This document shows, piece after piece, positions 10,050 to 17,448 of a stretch of 64,000 nucleotides of DNA. The stretch is from Deltaproteobacteria bacterium. GTDB lineage: Bacteria > Myxococcota_A > Polyangia > Polyangiales > Sandaracinaceae. The notes under the pieces were generated by a model, which had not been told where the DNA came from, did not search any database, and saw only the letters and a program-made list of their open reading frames with translations. Made by a program: the position numbers and the translations under genes. The stretch lies in assembly GCA_017303575.1 (NCBI GenBank), contig JAFLCL010000004.1, positions 1-64,000 of the forward strand. Reading direction: 5' to 3'. Position 1 is the first letter of the stretch; the number at the start of each line of letters is the position of its first letter.

Positions 10050-12947
10050 TCACTCGATGACCATCACGTCTCGAGGCGAGCACACACGCACGCCGCGCTC
10101 CTCACGGATGTAGCGATCGAGATCGAGCAGCCACGTCTGCATCTGCGCGCCATCGGGCGTGCTCTCGGGCGCATCCGTGTAGAACGTGCCGCGGAGGCAC
10201 TCGTTGCCGCGGCAGCGGCCGTCGGGGAACACGAAGATCATCTTCTGGATGCGGCTCGAGGCCGGCACCAGCTGCGAGTTCATGTAGCCCCAGAGGATGA
10301 TGCCGATGGCCGACAGACCTTCGGGATCCATGCCGTAGCCGTGGAGGAAGTAGACGATCGGGTAGCAGGTGTCTTCGTTCTCTTCCTCGAAGTAGCCGGG
10401 CGGAAGGACGAGCGAGTACGGGCCCTGGCGACCGAGCGACGAGGTGAACTCTTCGGTGATCACGTTGACGTGCGGGCACGTGGCCGTGACCTCGCGACAG
10501 GCGAGATCGATCGAGCGCACGCGGTTACCGCCCGGCCAGCGCGCGCTCATCATCGCCACCGCGCTGGTCATGCGATCGACCAGCTGATCGGGCGTGCCGA
10601 CGTGGCCGCCGTCGCCCGCGATGCGATCGGGCTCGGCCGCGTCGATGTTGCCGTAGCGCACCATCGTGTAGTGGCCGATCTCTCGCCACGGCACTGTCGA
10701 GTAGTCGAAGTCGCTCCTGTCATCGAGGTGGAGCGCGCCGAAGCCGTTGTAGTAGCGGACGCCCAGGCCACGGCCCGAGAACGCGCCCATCGTGTGGTTG
10801 CCCTGCACGGCCCAGTTGAAGAGGTCGCGCACACCGCCATCGGCGAACACGTCGAGGTCCGCGAGCGCGTCGTCGGAGAGCGGCTCGTGCCACTCGCCGT
10901 GACGATCACGGTAGCCGCGCACCGCGCCGCGCGGGCTCGAGCTGATCATGCGCTCTGCGCCCCGCGTGCGGTTGAAGGCGCCGTCGCCCTCGCCCACGTC
11001 GTAGCCGCCGCCACCGCCCGCCACGATCTGCGGCGTGCCGTCCACACCGTCGATCCCGAAGTCGTCGAACCGCTCGCTCTGACCCGCCGGGCACACGCCC
11101 GTCGCGTCGTAGTCGTAGTTTCCTTCGGTGCCGTTCGGGTTGTACTGGAAGTCGTAGTCGTCGCCCGCGGGGTCGGGGTTGGTGATCGCGGCGTAGCCCG
11201 CCTCCATCGCGCTGGGCGTGCGATCGCAGCCGAAGTCGTCGTACGTCTCGCGACCGTTGCGGATCACGGGCTCCCCCGGATCGCGGAGGCCGTCGTGGTC
11301 GACGTCGACGGCGTACGCGACCTCGATCGGCGTGAACTGGCCCGCCTCGGGGTTCCAGTTGCCGACGTCGATCTCGCCGCCGTCGCAGAAGCTGATCACG
11401 TCCCAGCGACCGTCGGGGTTGTACTCGTCGTCGAACCAACCTGTCGTCGGATCCGAGTCGATCGTGCACGGATCGTCGACGTCGGCGTCGGGGCAGTGGC
11501 CGTGGATGACGACCTGCTCGGCGCCCTCACCGCAGCGCGCGCTGTCCGGCATGCGGCGCAGCGACTCGGGCGTTCCCGGCGGCGCGATCGACGGTGTGAG
11601 CGCGGGCTCCGGCGCGTCGAACGCGTCGGTGTCGGTGTTCGGGTTCGAGAACATCGCGGAGAGGTCACGGAAGATCGCGATGTAGTCCTCGCGATTGAAC
11701 GTGCCGCCCTGTCCCTCGTACCCGTCCTCGTACCACCAGTTCTCGAACGACTGCGTGTGCTCGAAGAGCTCGCCGCGCGAGGGCGGACGCTCGCGCGTCA
11801 CCTGATCACAGCGACCCGTGGTGTCGGCCGCGCGCTCCTCCATCGTGCAGAAACCGCCGAGGTGGTAGCGACGGATGTACTCGAGGAGGTACTGCCAGTC
11901 CGTGGGCCCACCGAGCGGCGCGACGAAGTCGAAGAGGTCGTTGTTGCCGAGGCCGATGCGGCCCGAGCCCGAGCCACCCATCGAGAAGCCGAGGATGCCT
12001 CGGTAGTTGAAGTGCCGCATGCGTGCGCGCGGCACGTCGTCGCGCACGACGGCCTGGTAGGTGCCGAGGCGCGGCGCGAGGAAGCGCAGCGTGCCGTCAC
12101 CAGCCGAGCCCTCGAAGCGCGCGTTCGTGATCGCCACGATGCGCGGCTCGGTCACGCCCGGGCCGGAGTAGAGGACCTCGACGTGGCCGCGATGCGCGCG
12201 ATCGGGAAGATGAGAGAGGGCGATCGGGATCGAGAGCTCGATCTCGCGGGGGAAGCGATAGACGGTCGGTGACGTGAACGACACGGCCGGGCCGAGCGGC
12301 AGGTAGTGCTCGGGCAGCTCGAGCTCGTCGCAGTCGATCGTCGCCTCGAACGCGGGCACGCGGAACTGCGCGTCTCCGTCGGCGGCGGCCGTCGGCAGCA
12401 CGAGGCTCGCGTGCGCGAGCGCGCCGGTCGCGGAGAGGGGCGTTCCGTTCGGCTGAACGGTGCCGCTGCCGCTGCCGCCGCACGCAGGCATGGCCTCTTC
12501 GGTCACGACGATCTCGGTCTCGGCGGTGCGTGTGCTGCCCTCGACGGTCGCCTCGAGCGTGACCGTGCCGACGGCGACGCCCGTGACGTCGATCGTGACC
12601 TCGGTGGTTCCGACAGGGATCGTGACGCTCTCGGCCACCATCGCGATGCCTGTCGCGCTCGGCGTGAGATCGATCGTGACCTCCGCGCAGTGATCGCGCG
12701 TCAGCCCGATGGTCAGCTCGCGCACGCCTCCGGGCACGACGCCGACGCTCGACGGCGAGAGACGAAGGCCGTGCAGACCTTCGATCGTGCATCCAGCGCT
12801 CCTCGCGTCCGGCGTCACCGGTGCGTCCTCGAGGACCGCAGCATCGGCGGGCGGCGGATCCGTCGGGCATCCCGCGAGGAGGGCCGTGAGGCCGATCGCG
12901 CTCGCGGCCGTGGGAGCGAAGGAAGACCAGGTACGGCGAGAGGTCAT
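10050..12947 (-). CDS. Large lipoprotein with permuted-looking alpha/beta hydrolase
   Basis: About 965 residues. Lipobox LLAGC (Cys near residue 27) is followed by a short Asp/Ala linker and an Ig-like beta domain (residues ~50-150). The serine-hydrolase elbow GFSMGG is at ~320-325, while the block that normally precedes it in esterase-D-like enzymes (YFLHGYG, residues ~866-872, then FVFPDG) is at the very C-terminus. The chain ends at RDVMVIE, just where a normal enzyme would continue into the GFSMGG strand. Between the two lies a ~540-residue segment with many Asp/Asn-Gly loops. This looks like a circularly permuted or widely split secreted esterase. The ATG at 12947 is chosen for the signal peptide and the TATCCT hexamer upstream. 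Confidence 0.75.
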   Translation of the reverse strand: MTSRRTWSSFAPTAASAIGLTALLAGCPTDPPPADAAVLEDAPVTPDARSAGCTIEGLHGLRLSPSSVGVVPGGVRELTIGLTRDHCAEVTIDLTPSATGIAMVAESVTIPVGTTEVTIDVTGVAVGTVTLEATVEGSTRTAETEIVVTEEAMPACGGSGSGTVQPNGTPLSATGALAHASLVLPTAAADGDAQFRVPAFEATIDCDELELPEHYLPLGPAVSFTSPTVYRFPREIELSIPIALSHLPDRAHRGHVEVLYSGPGVTEPRIVAITNARFEGSAGDGTLRFLAPRLGTYQAVVRDDVPRARMRHFNYRGILGFSMGGSGSGRIGLGNNDLFDFVAPLGGPTDWQYLLEYIRRYHLGGFCTMEERAADTTGRCDQVTRERPPSRGELFEHTQSFENWWYEDGYEGQGGTFNREDYIAIFRDLSAMFSNPNTDTDAFDAPEPALTPSIAPPGTPESLRRMPDSARCGEGAEQVVIHGHCPDADVDDPCTIDSDPTTGWFDDEYNPDGRWDVISFCDGGEIDVGNWNPEAGQFTPIEVAYAVDVDHDGLRDPGEPVIRNGRETYDDFGCDRTPSAMEAGYAAITNPDPAGDDYDFQYNPNGTEGNYDYDATGVCPAGQSERFDDFGIDGVDGTPQIVAGGGGGYDVGEGDGAFNRTRGAERMISSSPRGAVRGYRDRHGEWHEPLSDDALADLDVFADGGVRDLFNWAVQGNHTMGAFSGRGLGVRYYNGFGALHLDDRSDFDYSTVPWREIGHYTMVRYGNIDAAEPDRIAGDGGHVGTPDQLVDRMTSAVAMMSARWPGGNRVRSIDLACREVTATCPHVNVITEEFTSSLGRQGPYSLVLPPGYFEEENEDTCYPIVYFLHGYGMDPEGLSAIGIILWGYMNSQLVPASSRIQKMIFVFPDGRCRGNECLRGTFYTDAPESTPDGAQMQTWLLDLDRYIREERGVRVCSPRDVMVIE

Positions 12948-12955
12948 GGTCGGCG

Positions 12956-12961
12956 AGGATA
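12956..12961 (-). promoter_or_regulatory. -10-like hexamer TATCCT
   Basis: On the minus strand TATCCT ends 8 nt before the ATG at 12947. It supports that start over the open frame extending 45 bp upstream. Confidence 0.5.
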
Positions 12962-13148
12962 CGCCGCGATCGGAGCCGCTGGATATCGCCACCGGTGAGG
13001 AACCGATGCCGCTCGGCTACCGGGACGACTCGGTTTCTCGGCGCGCGGCGTAGCGTCGAGGCGATCCACGCAGGGCCCGTAACGAAGCCGAGGCTTGCGC
13101 GCAGGGCGCGTAACGGCTGCGCGCATCGAGCGCAGGCAGTCTCGGTGC

Positions 13149-14735
13149 ATGCAGCCCGGACGCACCTCGGTCGCCCTCTCGCTCGCCCTCGTCGCAGGCG
13201 CGTGCACGGGCACCCTCGATGCGGGTCCTCGTCAGGGTCGCGGCGGCTCGATCGACGATCCCAGCGATCCCACCGACCCGACGATCTGCGCGCCCGAGGC
13301 GGGGACCGTTCGTGCGCGTCGGCTGACGGCCTCCGAGCACCGCGCGATCGTGGAGGACGTGCTCGGTGTGCACGTGCCCGACGACGCACTGCCCGCCGAC
13401 GAGGTCACCGCGGGCTTCGCCGCGAACGCCGAGACGGCGATCTCCGACGCCGAGCTCACGACACACCTCGCGCTCGCGCAGTCGATCGCACACGAGACGA
13501 TCGCGAGCGGCCGCGTGGCGCCCTGCGCCGACTCGGCGTGCCTCGAGCGCTTCCTCGACGACGCGGGCACGCGCCTCTACCGACGACGGCTCACGACCGA
13601 TGAGCGGACCGCGCTCGTGACGCGCGCGGCGGGCTGGCGCGCGAGCGAAGGGATCGAGCGCGCGATGGAGATGTCGATCGGCACGTTGCTCGTCTCGCCT
13701 CGCTTTCTCTACGTGATCGAGGCGAGCACGGGCGAGCCTCGCGAGGACGGGGCGCTCCGGCTGGATGGCCCGAGCCTCGCCTCACGTCTCGCGTTTCTCC
13801 TCACCGGCCGCGGTCCCGATCGTGCGTTGCTGGATGCGGCGGAGGCAGGCGAGCTCGACACGCGCGAGGGCCTCGCGATGCACGCGAGCCGCCTCCTCGA
13901 CGACCAGCGCTCGATCGACGCGACGGCGTCGTTCCTCGCCGAGTGGCTGCACGTCGGGTCGGTGCACGACGAGGCCAAGGCAGTGCACGCGAGCGGTGCC
14001 ACGTGGTCGAGCGACGTCGCGCGCTCGATGGAGCGCGACACGGAGCTGGTGCTCCGAGAGATCGTGCAGCGCGAAGGTGGTCTGCCCGAGCTCTTCGGCT
14101 CGAACGTCGCCTACGTCGACGCGCACCTCGCGCCGCTCTACGGCGTCTCGGCGCCGCCCGTGGGCGAGACGGCCCGCATGGAGCTGCCCGTGCGTCACGG
14201 CATCCTCACGCACCCTTCGATCCTCTCGGGGCACGCGCACACGAGCGCGCCGAGCTGGACGCTGCGCGGTCTGTTCGTGCGGGAGGCGCTGCTGTGCGAG
14301 ACGATGCAAGGACCTCCGCCCGGGACCGACCTGAGCTCCGTGCCCCAGGGCGGACGCATCGATCACCCCGTGTGCGGGAGCTGTCACCGTCGCATGGAGC
14401 CGATCGGCCAGGGCTTCGATCGTTTCGACGCGTGGGGCCTGCCGACCGGCATGGCGCGCAGCGGTGAGCTGGTGAGCCCCGACGCCGAGATCGCAGGCGC
14501 GTTCGCCGATCCGAGCGAGCTCGGCGATCGTCTCGCGCACGCGTCGGTCGTTCGAAGCTGCGCCGCGCGGCACGCGTTCCGCTTCGCGCACCGTCGCCTC
14601 GAGACGCCGGAGGAGAGCTGCACGATCGATCGCATCGCGAGCGAGTGGGACGCGAGCGGAGGTGACTTCCGATCGCTCCTGCTCGCCGCCGCGACCGACG
14701 AGAGCTTCCGCTGGGCGATGCCGCAGGCCGACTGA
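13149..14735 (+). CDS. DUF1587/1595/1592/1588/1585 lipoprotein with c-type heme motif
   Basis: About 528 residues with lipobox LVAGAC. The order of blocks matches the planctomycete/myxobacterial family: DUF1587 (RRLTASEHRAIV), DUF1595 (LYRRRLTTDER, then LLVSPRFLYV), DUF1592 (SRLAFLLTGRGPD through FLAEWL), DUF1588 (HGILTHPSIL, then a CGSCHRRMEPIG heme-binding CXXCH), and DUF1585 (FRSLLLAAATDESFRW). Proteins of this type are exported and presumed to be redox or binding proteins; their reaction is not established. The gene is followed after 11 bp by DUF1552, its standard partner, so they form an operon. Confidence 0.88.
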   Translation: MQPGRTSVALSLALVAGACTGTLDAGPRQGRGGSIDDPSDPTDPTICAPEAGTVRARRLTASEHRAIVEDVLGVHVPDDALPADEVTAGFAANAETAISDAELTTHLALAQSIAHETIASGRVAPCADSACLERFLDDAGTRLYRRRLTTDERTALVTRAAGWRASEGIERAMEMSIGTLLVSPRFLYVIEASTGEPREDGALRLDGPSLASRLAFLLTGRGPDRALLDAAEAGELDTREGLAMHASRLLDDQRSIDATASFLAEWLHVGSVHDEAKAVHASGATWSSDVARSMERDTELVLREIVQREGGLPELFGSNVAYVDAHLAPLYGVSAPPVGETARMELPVRHGILTHPSILSGHAHTSAPSWTLRGLFVREALLCETMQGPPPGTDLSSVPQGGRIDHPVCGSCHRRMEPIGQGFDRFDAWGLPTGMARSGELVSPDAEIAGAFADPSELGDRLAHASVVRSCAARHAFRFAHRRLETPEESCTIDRIASEWDASGGDFRSLLLAAATDESFRWAMPQAD

Positions 14736-14740
14736 AGGAG
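14735..14740 (+). promoter_or_regulatory. Strong Shine-Dalgarno AAGGAG for the DUF1552 gene
   Basis: AAGGAG begins in the last base of the upstream stop codon and lies 6 nt before the ATG at 14747. It is one of the clearest Shine-Dalgarno sites in the window and marks an internal operon gene, in contrast with the leaderless first genes. Confidence 0.7.
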
Positions 14741-14746
14741 ATCGAC

Positions 14747-16156
14747 ATGACGCTACGACGACGACGTTTCCTCGCCTCGCTCGGTCTGGGCGCCGGCCTC
14801 GCCGCGATGCCGTCGTTCGCGCGCCACGCGGCGCTGGGAGCACGCGCCCGCGCCGACGCCACGGTGCCCTCTCGCTTCCTCGTCTTCTTCACCCCGAACT
14901 GTCCGTGGGGCCCCGAGCACTGGACGCCCTCCGGCAGCGGCGATCGAGCGCTCACCTCGCTGCCCGAGATGATGTCGCCGCTCGCGCGCCACGCGAGCCG
15001 TCTCTTGATGATCGGCGGCGTCGACATGCCGCACCCCGCGCAGAACCACACGGCGATCGCGCGCATCCTCACCGCGCGCGCCGTGGGCAACATCGGCGGG
15101 CACGAGGACGCGACGCACGATCTCTGGGGCAAGGGGCCGAGCCTCGATCACACGATCGCCTCGCACCTCGGCGTCGAGCCGCTCGTGCTCGGCGTGCGCT
15201 CGAGCCCGCGCGAGCAGACGTCACGGCTCTCGTATGCGGGCGCCGGCCGCCCGGTCGATCCGATCGACGATCCGCGCATCGCCTTCGAGCGCACGTTCGG
15301 ACCGGTGCTCGACGACGCCGCCGCCGCGGCTGCGCTGCGCGCGAGCTACGCGCAGTCGGGCAGCATCCTCGATGCTTCACGCGAGCAGATGGATCTCGTG
15401 CGCCCGCGCGTGGGCAGGAGCGATCGGGACAGGCTCGATGCGCACCTCGACGTGCTCGCCTCGCTCGAGTCGCGCCTCATGCGCGACGCCGCGGGTCTCA
15501 CGTCGTGCAGCCCCACGGCGCTCACGATCCCCGCGTCGTTCGATCCGAGCGCCCCCGAATTCGCGACGCGCACCGCCCGCCTCCAGATGGACGTCGCCGC
15601 GCAGGCGCTGGCGTGCAACGCGACGCGTGTCGTCACGCTGCAGATCGGCAACTCGGGCGACACCTTCGGCAGCCACGTCTGCGATCCCGAGCGCGGCATC
15701 GATCTCGGCGACGGCGTGAGCGAGCACAACCGCATCGTGCACGTGCCCGACGCCGACTGGAGCGCGAGCGAGAGGAGCGAGCGCGACGCCCGCCGCATGC
15801 AGCTCGAGCAGATCTACTTCGGCCTCTTCGCCGAGATGCTCGAGCGCCTCGATGCGATCCCCGAGGGCCACGGAACGCTGCTCGATCACACCGCGGTGCT
15901 GTGGGTGAAGAGCCTCGCGACGCAGGAGCACCGCGCCGAGCCGCTGCTCTCGATGGTCGCCGGCGGCAGCGCGCTCGGGGTGCGCACCGGTCGCTTCCTC
16001 GATCGCAGCGGCCATCCGATCAACTCGCTCTACGCGGGCGTCGCGAACCTCTTCGGCATGGGGCTCGAGACCTTCGGCGACATCGGCTGGGACGACGCAG
16101 GCGACTTCTGGTCACCGCCCGAGTGGCGCACGCTCGGTCCGATGTCGCTGTCGTGA
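14747..16156 (+). CDS. DUF1552 family Tat-exported protein
   Basis: 469 residues. The N-terminus has RRRRFLASLGLG, a twin-arginine-type signal (RRxFL) followed by a hydrophobic stretch. The body matches DUF1552: FFTPNCPWG, GHEDATHDLWGKG near residue 125 and TLQIGNSGDTFG near 300. Members occur next to DUF1592/1588 proteins and are thought to be exported partners of them; the reaction is unknown. The stop codon (14154+2000, that is 16154-16156) touches the stop of the convergent Uma2 gene with no gap. Confidence 0.87.
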   Translation: MTLRRRRFLASLGLGAGLAAMPSFARHAALGARARADATVPSRFLVFFTPNCPWGPEHWTPSGSGDRALTSLPEMMSPLARHASRLLMIGGVDMPHPAQNHTAIARILTARAVGNIGGHEDATHDLWGKGPSLDHTIASHLGVEPLVLGVRSSPREQTSRLSYAGAGRPVDPIDDPRIAFERTFGPVLDDAAAAAALRASYAQSGSILDASREQMDLVRPRVGRSDRDRLDAHLDVLASLESRLMRDAAGLTSCSPTALTIPASFDPSAPEFATRTARLQMDVAAQALACNATRVVTLQIGNSGDTFGSHVCDPERGIDLGDGVSEHNRIVHVPDADWSASERSERDARRMQLEQIYFGLFAEMLERLDAIPEGHGTLLDHTAVLWVKSLATQEHRAEPLLSMVAGGSALGVRTGRFLDRSGHPINSLYAGVANLFGMGLETFGDIGWDDAGDFWSPPEWRTLGPMSLS

Positions 16157-16741
16157 TCAGGTGAGGCCGAGCAGCTCGTCCATCTCGATCTCGATGTCTC
16201 CGAACGGCTCCGCGCGCACCGTCTCACCACGCTGCGCGGTGAGCACGACGAGGTATGCGTCGGGGTGGTAGCGGAGCACGGTCAGCGTCTCCTCGCGGGG
16301 ATCGAGCAACCAGTAGTGCGGCACCTGGTGCGCGTGGAGGGTCCGCTGCTTGCTGATCCAGTCGACGCGCGAGTTGCCTGGCGAGAGGATCTCGCACGCC
16401 CACTGCGGAACGTGCGGGCACGGAAACCCCGTCGGTCGCTCGGGATGGAGGTCGCGTCGGTAGCCTTGCGCGTCGTGGCGAAACACCTCGCTCGTCTTCG
16501 CGTAGATCGTGTCGACCTCGGTCATCAGCCACCACCCGCCCGGCCCACGTGGTCCACCAACTCGGCGGTTGAAGGCGTCGAGCCCCGCGAGCAGCTTGCC
16601 CTGAGCCGCACCGTGCTCTGGCAGCGGGTTCGCCTTTCGCACGACCTCGCCGTGCACCAGCTCGAGCGGATCTCCGTTCGCGATCAGCGGCAGGAACTGC
16701 TCGACGCTCACGGGCTTCTTGACGATGGCCGGGTCGCCCAT
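16157..16741 (-). CDS. Uma2 family endonuclease-like protein
   Basis: 194 residues. Uma2 (DUF820) marks: EQFLPLIANGD and LELVHGEVV near the N-terminus, EVDTIYAKTSEVFRHDAQG, then WACEILSPGNSR and KQRTLHAHQVPHYWLLDP, with Asp/Glu...Glu and Lys positions of the PD-(D/E)XK fold. These proteins are often expanded in multicellular-behaviour bacteria; their substrate is not established. The ATG at 16741 is supported by a TATCCT hexamer 6 nt upstream. Confidence 0.85.
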   Translation of the reverse strand: MGDPAIVKKPVSVEQFLPLIANGDPLELVHGEVVRKANPLPEHGAAQGKLLAGLDAFNRRVGGPRGPGGWWLMTEVDTIYAKTSEVFRHDAQGYRRDLHPERPTGFPCPHVPQWACEILSPGNSRVDWISKQRTLHAHQVPHYWLLDPREETLTVLRYHPDAYLVVLTAQRGETVRAEPFGDIEIEMDELLGLT

Positions 16742-16747
16742 CCATCG

Positions 16748-16753
16748 AGGATA
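16748..16753 (-). promoter_or_regulatory. -10-like hexamer TATCCT, leaderless start
   Basis: On the minus strand TATCCT is 6 nt from the ATG at 16741, implying transcription starts at or very near the start codon. Confidence 0.55.
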
Positions 16754-16790
16754 GCCCACGCGCCTCGTCAGCGTCGCAGCGCGACCGACG

Positions 16791-17366
16791 TCACCGGGCG
16801 TGCATCGCGTCGATCGTGTGGCGCAGCGACTCGAGGATCGGGTGCTGCCAGCCGTGCGACAGCGCCGCGAGCACCTCGCGGTAGTACCAGAGCGTCTCGT
16901 CCTTGCTCGGCGTGAACCGCTCGAAGATCTCGTCGCCCATGTGGGCACGGTCGCGCACGATCGAGCCCGCGTTGTGGAGCTTGTCCGCGGCCGACACGAG
17001 CTTCACGGCCACGTCGGCGTCGCGCAGATGCGCGAGGTAGCGGAGCTTGCGCTCCTTCCATGGCTCCTTGTGACCCGGCCGCACCGAGTCCGAGAGCGCG
17101 AGCACCAGCCGCGCGACCTCGTCGCCGAACCGCGCCGCGATCGCGTCAGTGGCCGTGCCGTCGATGTCCTCGAGGTAGTCGTGCAGCGCGGCCGCCATGC
17201 ACTGCTCGGGCGAGCCTCCGTGCTCCATCACCGTCGTGGTCACGGCGAGCAGATGGCTGAGGTAGGGCACGCCCGTGCCCTTGCGCTCCTTGCTCGCGAA
17301 CGCGTCGGCCGCGAGCTTGAGCGCCTCACCGAGGCGTGCGTCGTAGAACGGTTCCTGCTCGCTCAT
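16791..17366 (-). CDS. HD-domain phosphohydrolase, RelA/SpoT-HD-like
   Basis: 191 residues, consisting of one HD domain. The metal ligands are visible as YLSHLLAV (His), AALHDYLED (His-Asp, ~residues 65-73) and the later VKLVSAADKLHN block (Asp). This order is that of the (p)ppGpp hydrolase domain of SpoT and of small MESH1-like hydrolases. There is no synthetase domain. It could hydrolyse ppGpp or another nucleotide; this is inferred. A GAGAGGAGG Shine-Dalgarno-like stretch precedes the ATG. It lies downstream of the FG-GAP gene, separated by a repeat element. Confidence 0.75.
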   Translation of the reverse strand: MSEQEPFYDARLGEALKLAADAFASKERKGTGVPYLSHLLAVTTTVMEHGGSPEQCMAAALHDYLEDIDGTATDAIAARFGDEVARLVLALSDSVRPGHKEPWKERKLRYLAHLRDADVAVKLVSAADKLHNAGSIVRDRAHMGDEIFERFTPSKDETLWYYREVLAALSHGWQHPILESLRHTIDAMHAR

Positions 17367-17385
17367 CCCGCCCTCCTCTCGGTCA

Positions 17386-17448
17386 ACCGCAGCGCAGGCG
17401 CCGCGAGATGGGGGCGCTGCCCCCAAGCCGATGTTTCTCACTCTCTCA
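17386..17448 (-). repeat. Dispersed repeat copy A1, abutting a stop codon
   Basis: On the minus strand the TGA of the FG-GAP gene (17446-17448) is directly followed by GAGAGTGAGAAACATCG, then a perfect GGGGGC-GCT-GCCCCC hairpin (17410-17424) and a GGCGCC-containing tail. The same order of parts occurs after the stop at 34945, so this is a shared mobile or duplicated element rather than a chance terminator. Confidence 0.75.

Noticed and set aside
16157..16741. Insertion sequence or restriction system around Uma2
   Set aside because: No transposase, methylase or inverted ends; Uma2 proteins commonly occur alone.
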